Positions 28,791-33,778 of a DNA stretch of 33,778 nt are shown one piece after another. Made by a program: the position numbers and the translations under genes. Under the pieces are notes generated by a model. It ran no database searches. It worked only from the letters and a program-made list of their open reading frames with translations, and was not told the origin of the DNA. The DNA is taken from NCBI GenBank assembly GCA_902520385.1, contig CABYOB010000005.1, positions 1 to 33,778 on the forward strand. The letters run 5' to 3'. How positions within the stretch are numbered: position 1 is the first letter of the stretch; each line of letters starts with the position of its first letter. Source of the DNA: an uncultured Bacteroidota bacterium (GTDB lineage: Bacteria > Bacteroidota > Bacteroidia > Flavobacteriales > TMED113).

Positions 28791-30389
28791 TTAAAATCCT
28801 TTTAAAATAATATAACCACTTTCTAAACAATTTAATTTTTTAATAAGTATGTCAAAAAACTTATCCCCATGTTTTAAATAATAATAAAAAAAAGAGCTAC
28901 TTCTTTCTTGAATATTATTTTTGAAGTAAAAACTAGAATGTATTTGTGATAAAATTTGGACATAAGAAGTATGGTCCTTTTTTTGATATTTAATTATTTT
29001 CTTTTCTAATTTTTGTAAATCTTTTTCAATTTTTTTACAAATAGACAAAGAATGTATGTTTAAAGAATTATCAATTTTTTTTGTTTTTTTATCTATAGAA
29101 TTGAACAAAGAACTAAACTCATTCAATTCTTGAATTAAATTAATTTTTGATTTTTTATAAAGTGATCTTGATAAAAATTGTTCAATCGGAAAAAACAGCT
29201 CAATTGATTCTACTTTATTTTTTTTAAGAAATTTATAATGATCATAATTAACATTTAACACAAATGACCTCATAACTAAAATTGGAAATTCTAATTTTAA
29301 TTTAGAAAATAGAGATTTTAATTGCAACCAATAAGAAATTTCCGTTGGGCCACCAACATAAGCAATATTTGGTAATATTTTTTCTTGATATAAAGTTCTT
29401 AAAATAACATTTGGACTAAATCTTTCAGGAAAACCCTCTATTTCATCTAATATTTGCTTTTGAGACCATTCTTTTTGATTATTAACTAATTGGTATTTTT
29501 TATTTTTTTTTACAATTCTTACTCTATTATTTCCTTTTAAATAAAACAAATTTAACTCTCTAGGTTTAACAATTGTTTTATAGTCTTTAGATAATTCTTT
29601 TGTTTGACTAGAGACTAAATCAAATGAAGTTTGATCTTTAATCTCTAACTTTAAAATAGATTTAAAATGTTTTTTTAAAACAGAATCATTTGCATCAAGA
29701 ATTAAAAGACCATGCTTTGCAAAAAAAAATGTCAATAAAGACCTAATACCTTTTGACAAAGTATCATTTTTTGTATATGTTTCAATCAATAATTTTTTCA
29801 AATCCTTTTTGTAAGGATAATCTTCAAAAGAACTAAAAATATCATCAATAAATAAATCTATATTTTTTGTACTAATAGAACCAACGTCAGAATTATCATG
29901 TTTTTTACTCCAATCATGTTGTCTAGAAAATAAATTTAAACTCTTTATTTCTTCAAAATCATGATCCTCGGAGGCTAGCCAAAAAATAGGTACAATATTT
30001 TTTTTTGAAACCTTAGAAATCCTAGACGATAGATTTATAATATTTATAATTTTATAAATTAAGAAAAGTGGATTAGCAAATAAACATATTTGATGACCAG
30101 TTGTAATTGTATATGTTTTATCAGATAATAAATTTTCTATATTATTATTAATCCTATCAAGATTAGAATTTAAAAAATTTGTATTCTGATATTGCTTTTT
30201 AAATACTGAAACTAAATCAAATCTTACATCCCTAGATAATTTTCTTTTTTTTATTTGTTTAATAATAGTCTCTTCTGAAGGGAATGAAGAAATAAATGGT
30301 TTTAATTTTTTTTCCTTAGAATTGTAATCATTAACAAGTTTAGAGAAAAAATTAATTTTTTTAAAATCTATTATTTCTTTTAAAATCAT
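28791..30389 (-). CDS. bshC: Bacillithiol biosynthesis cysteine-adding enzyme BshC
   Basis: 'TITTGHQICLFANPLFLIYKI', 'PIFWLASEDHDFEEI', 'SPNVILRTLYQEKILPNIAYVGGPTEISYWLQL', C-terminal 'RSSSFFYYYLKHG'. Confidence 0.95.
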   Translation of the reverse strand: MILKEIIDFKKINFFSKLVNDYNSKEKKLKPFISSFPSEETIIKQIKKRKLSRDVRFDLVSVFKKQYQNTNFLNSNLDRINNNIENLLSDKTYTITTGHQICLFANPLFLIYKIINIINLSSRISKVSKKNIVPIFWLASEDHDFEEIKSLNLFSRQHDWSKKHDNSDVGSISTKNIDLFIDDIFSSFEDYPYKKDLKKLLIETYTKNDTLSKGIRSLLTFFFAKHGLLILDANDSVLKKHFKSILKLEIKDQTSFDLVSSQTKELSKDYKTIVKPRELNLFYLKGNNRVRIVKKNKKYQLVNNQKEWSQKQILDEIEGFPERFSPNVILRTLYQEKILPNIAYVGGPTEISYWLQLKSLFSKLKLEFPILVMRSFVLNVNYDHYKFLKKNKVESIELFFPIEQFLSRSLYKKSKINLIQELNEFSSLFNSIDKKTKKIDNSLNIHSLSICKKIEKDLQKLEKKIIKYQKKDHTSYVQILSQIHSSFYFKNNIQERSSSFFYYYLKHGDKFFDILIKKLNCLESGYIILKGF

Positions 30390-32074
30390 TATTTTTCTAC
30401 AAGTAAAGATTCTACAAATTGTTTCTTATCAAATAATTGTAAATCATCAATAGATTCACCAACTCCAATATATTTAATTGGAATACTAAGTTGGTCACAT
30501 ATACCTATAACTACACCACCTTTTGCAGTACCATCAAGTTTAGTGAGAGCCAAATAATTTACATCAATAACATCTAAAAATCTTTTGGCTTGTTCTAAGG
30601 CATTTTGACCAGTAGAAGCATCTAAAGCTAAAACTAATTCGTGGGGAGAATTAGGAATTAATTTATTACAAACATTTTTAATTTTTAGTAATTCATTCAT
30701 TAAATTAACTTTATTATGTAATCTCCCTGCAGTATCTATTAAGACATAATCTGATTTTTGAGATAAAGCAGATTGAATAGTGTCAAAAACAACTGAAGCT
30801 GGATCAGAACCTATTTTTTGTTTCACAATAGGAACATTTACTCTATTAGCCCAGGATGATAGTTGTTCAATTGCAGCTGCTCTAAATGTGTCAGCCGCAC
30901 CAATTATAACTTTTTTCCCTTCTTTATTTAATATATTAGCCAATTTACCTATAGTAGTAGTTTTACCAACACCATTAACACCCACAAACATAATAACATA
31001 GGGATTATTGTCTGATTTTTTTAATGAATTATTGTTTTCATTTCCTATAGAAACAAGATTGATTATTTCATTTTTTAAAATACTTCTTAACTCTTCATTA
31101 TTCATATAAGAGTTCTTTTGAACATAAGATTCTACTGAGTCAATTATTTTAATTGTAGTTGAAACTCCTATGTCACAAGAAATAAGTAATTCTTCGAGAT
31201 CCTCTAAAACAGTAATATCTATTTTATTTTTACTAGAAAAAAATCTATTTATTTTACCCCAAAAACCATCTCTAGTTTTAGAAATTGCCTTATCTAATTT
31301 TTCTTTTTTAGGAGGAGAAAAAGTTTCGAAAAAATCTGAAAATTTTGATGACTCCGGCTCTGGTTCTAGCTCTGGCTCTGATTTTAGCTCTGGCTCTAAT
31401 TCTAGCTCTGGTTCCGGCTCTGGTTCCGACTCTGGTTCTGATTCCAGCTCTGGTTCAGGCTTTGATTCCGACTCTGGCTCTGGTTCTGATTCCAGCTCTG
31501 GTTCAGGCTTTGATTCCGACTCTAGCTCTGGTTTCGACTCTGGCTCTGATTCCGGTTCTGGTTCTGATTCCGGTTCTGGTTCTGATTCCGTCTCTGGCTC
31601 TGGCTCTGGATTTAGCTCTGATTCTAGCTCTGGCTCTGATTCTAGCTCTGGTTCTGATTCCAGCTCTGGTTCAGGCTTTGATTCCGACTCTGGCTCTGGT
31701 TCTGATTCCAGCTCTGGTTCAGGCTTTGATTCCGACTCTGGCTCTGGTTACGACTCTGGCTCTGATTCCGGTTCTGGTTCTGATTCCGGTTCTGGTTCTG
31801 ATTCCGTCTCTGGCTCTGGCTCTGGATTTAGCTCTGATTCTAGCTCTGGCTCTGATTCTAGCTCTGGTTCTGATTCCAGCTCTGGTTCAGGCTTTGATTC
31901 CGACTCTGGCTCTGGTTTCGACTCTGGCTCTGATTCCGATTTAATTTTCGGTTCAAGATTTAAATCTTTTTTAATTTCTTTTTTTGGGTCAATTAAATCT
32001 TTTTCTAAAAGATTTTCTTCTTTATCTTGTTTTTTTTTGGTAAAAAATTCCTTGATTTTTTTAAAAATAGGCAT
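30389..32074 (-). CDS. ftsY: Signal recognition particle receptor FtsY with long acidic repeat region; frame interrupted by an in-frame TAA at 31748-31750
   Basis: The ORF-track pieces 31748..32074 and 30389..31105 lie in the same frame. I translated 31106..31747 by hand and found it open, giving '...[80 protein letters not shown]...' (order approximate near the linker), i.e. the FtsY N domain joined to the G domain '[18 protein letters not shown]...[13 protein letters not shown]...LIDTAGR...[10 protein letters not shown]...YIGVGE'. N-terminus is [16 protein letters not shown]. Confidence 0.88.
31350..31943. repeat. Glu-X dipeptide-coding tandem repeat within ftsY, including a 216-bp higher-order duplication
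   Basis: Degenerate 6-bp/12-bp units (GAGCCA/GAATCA on the minus strand). Landmarks such as 'ccgtctctggctctggctctggatttagc' recur 216 bp apart (31588 and 31804). Confidence 0.93.
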
Positions 32075-32122
32075 AACTAAAATTATAGATTATAACTAAA
32101 TATAAAAAAGATGTTTTTTTAT

Positions 32123-32278
32123 TTATTTGTTTTCGAAAAAAGTTTTTAACTGGTCTTTGGGAATAATTTCTTCTTTAAAATTATAAAAACCATTCTTTTC
32201 AGAGCGAATCATTTTAATTGCCTTGGTAAAATCTTTACCACCTTTTTTTTGCAATGTAGCTACTACTTTTTTTGCCAT
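32123..32278 (-). CDS. DUF4295 family protein (51 aa, absent from ORF track)
   Basis: My translation: MAKKVVATLQKKGGKDFTKAIKMIRSEKNGFYNFKEEIIPKDQLKTFFENK*, located between rpmG and ftsY as is usual in Bacteroidota. Confidence 0.88.
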   Translation of the reverse strand: MAKKVVATLQKKGGKDFTKAIKMIRSEKNGFYNFKEEIIPKDQLKTFFENK

Positions 32279-32283
32279 AACAA

Positions 32284-32466
32284 TTATTTTATTTCCTTAT
32301 GAATAGTATATTTTTTAAGTATTGGATTATACTTTTTTATCTCTATTCTATCAGGTGTGTTTTTTTTATTTTTTGTTGTAACATACCTAGATGTGCCTTT
32401 TACACCACTATCTTTATGCTCTGTGCACTCCAAAATAACTTGAACTCTATTTCCTTTTTTAGCCAT
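32284..32466 (-). CDS. rpmG: 50S ribosomal protein bL33
   Basis: [60 protein letters not shown]. Confidence 0.97.
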   Translation of the reverse strand: MAKKGNRVQVILECTEHKDSGVKGTSRYVTTKNKKNTPDRIEIKKYNPILKKYTIHKEIK

Positions 32467-32539
32467 CTATATTAAATAATTGGAATGCAATTTTAAACAA
32501 AAAATAGCACTCAAACAAAAAGTATTAAAAAAAAATAAA

Positions 32540-33778
32540 CTACTTTATTTTTTTTATGTCTAATAAAAATAAATTGTTGGCTATATTAAAATTAGATTTA
32601 TTGAACTTATTAATCTCTATTTTTTTCCAATTTACCTCTGGATACAACCAGTCATTACCCAGATTATTTATCTTTGCTAAAATTGGCATATTAAAACCTG
32701 GAACCGCATTCCACCTAAAATTTAAAAAATATTTATTTCTTTTTTTACTAAAAAAGTATTCAAAAATAGGTAATTCAGCTGTAAATAAATATTGCTGAAA
32801 AAAAAATGACATATCATAATTAAAATAACTTTGAATATATTGAATTACATCATCAGTTTTAACAATCTTATTTTTAAACTCTGTCTGTAAACCTTTTATC
32901 AAAATAGCCCAAAGACTGTCATTTCTTAAGCTAGATCTTAATGTGTGCAACATCCATGAACCTTTGTAATACATATCAGTTGATGAAAAAAAATCTGACT
33001 TAATAGGGCGTTTATTTTTTATTTTTTTCTTTTGATAATCCAAATAAACTAACATATCATCGTAGGAATATATTTCCTCAACATATAATGCTTCTGCGTA
33101 AGTAGCAAATGCTTCGTGTATCCACATGTCATTTATATTACCCATACTTAAATTATTCCCCCACCATTCATGAGCCGTTTCATGAATGATGATAAAATCA
33201 AAATCGATATCTGATGGAAAACGACCTAAATAACCTTTTTTATATTGATTGCCATAAGCAATACATGTTTGATGCTCCATTCCTAGATAAGGGGTTTCTA
33301 CTAAAGCATATCCATCTGAATAAAAAGGAAATGCTCCAAATTTTTTTTCAAAAACGTGAAGCATTGGCTTAACTTGGCGAAAATGTTCAATTGCTTTATT
33401 ATAATTTTCTTTTAAAACATAATAATCAATATCTAATAATCCATCAATTCCTAATAAAGTATCAGAAAAATGTTTGTAATCAGCAATATTTACAGAAACA
33501 TTATAATTGTTAATTGGATGAGAATTTTTCCAAACAAAATATTTTTTTTCCAAATTATTAATTGTAGTGTCTTTCGAAAAAATTAAATTTCCATTTGAAA
33601 CTACTTCTAAATTTTTTGGAACAATTGCTGAAACACGAATACTATCTGCTTTATCATATAAAACATCATTGTTTGGCCACCAAATACTTGCCCCATCTCC
33701 TTGACAGGCAACACCAACCCAATGATTACCAGAAGAATCTCGATCCCAAACAAATCCACCCTCCCACGGTGCATTTTT
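32540..33778 (-). CDS. M1-family zinc metallopeptidase (aminopeptidase N-like), 5' truncated by window edge
   Basis: 'IIHETAHEWWGNNLS' (HExxH) with downstream 'WIHEAFATYAEAL'. The frame stays open past the ORF-track ATG to the window end ('...APWEGGFVWDRDSSGNHWVGVACQGDGASIWWPNNDVLYDKADSIRVSAIVPKNLEVVSNG...'). Confidence 0.93.
   Translation of the reverse strand, partial: KNAPWEGGFVWDRDSSGNHWVGVACQGDGASIWWPNNDVLYDKADSIRVSAIVPKNLEVVSNGNLIFSKDTTINNLEKKYFVWKNSHPINNYNVSVNIADYKHFSDTLLGIDGLLDIDYYVLKENYNKAIEHFRQVKPMLHVFEKKFGAFPFYSDGYALVETPYLGMEHQTCIAYGNQYKKGYLGRFPSDIDFDFIIIHETAHEWWGNNLSMGNINDMWIHEAFATYAEALYVEEIYSYDDMLVYLDYQKKKIKNKRPIKSDFFSSTDMYYKGSWMLHTLRSSLRNDSLWAILIKGLQTEFKNKIVKTDDVIQYIQSYFNYDMSFFFQQYLFTAELPIFEYFFSKKRNKYFLNFRWNAVPGFNMPILAKINNLGNDWLYPEVNWKKIEINKFNKSNFNIANNLFLLDIKKIK

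Noticed and set aside
28791-30389. BshC as part of an unusual pathway
   Set aside because: BshC-mediated bacillithiol synthesis is established in many Bacteroidota; the full-length conserved protein here looks ordinary.
31345-31944. 199-aa plus-strand ORF of Leu/Ala/Ile/Pro repeats, looking like a repetitive hydrophobic protein
   Set aside because: Another frame of the same hexamer-based repeat; low-complexity periodic DNA stays open in several frames. No independent coding evidence.
31170-32099. 309-aa plus-strand ORF with (SGSD)n repeats, resembling a Ser-Asp repeat surface adhesin
   Set aside because: It is the antisense shadow of the Glu-X repeat of ftsY. Its flanks have no signal peptide or anchor motif, and the opposite strand encodes the clearly conserved FtsY N-terminus and NG domain in one frame.

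Overview
AT-rich Bacteroidota (Flavobacteriia-like) chromosomal segment, mostly core housekeeping genes in short same-strand operons. From left to right: a dipeptide-type ABC permease, a DoxX/MauE-like membrane protein and a DUF1599 protein (-); folP-cdaA and a redoxin/cytochrome c/copper-monooxygenase-like fusion (+); pyrD (-); two tandem paralogous T9SS type-B secreted repeat proteins (+); a patch of small ORFs (-); tRNA-Arg(ACG) (-); a TlpA-like protein, folD, ffh, argS and two overlapping arginine-deiminase-superfamily genes (-); an enoyl-CoA hydratase, ftsK and a lolA-like gene (+); a LysM/periplasmic-binding-like protein, guaA, bshC, ftsY, a DUF4295 protein, rpmG and a partial M1 peptidase (-). 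The most unusual feature is ftsY. The supplied ORF track splits it in two, but one continuous frame (32074..30389, -) holds an N-terminal peptide, a roughly 200-residue Glu-X dipeptide repeat (EPESELEPKS...) and the complete NG GTPase domain. That frame is broken by one TAA inside a recently duplicated 216-bp repeat. I found no CRISPR array, transposon, prophage or recognisable defence system. I do not see strong evidence of a wholly new multi-gene system. The best leads are the repeat-expanded ftsY, the fused copper/heme/redoxin protein cotranscribed with cdaA, the T9SS repeat-protein pair and the small-ORF patch.
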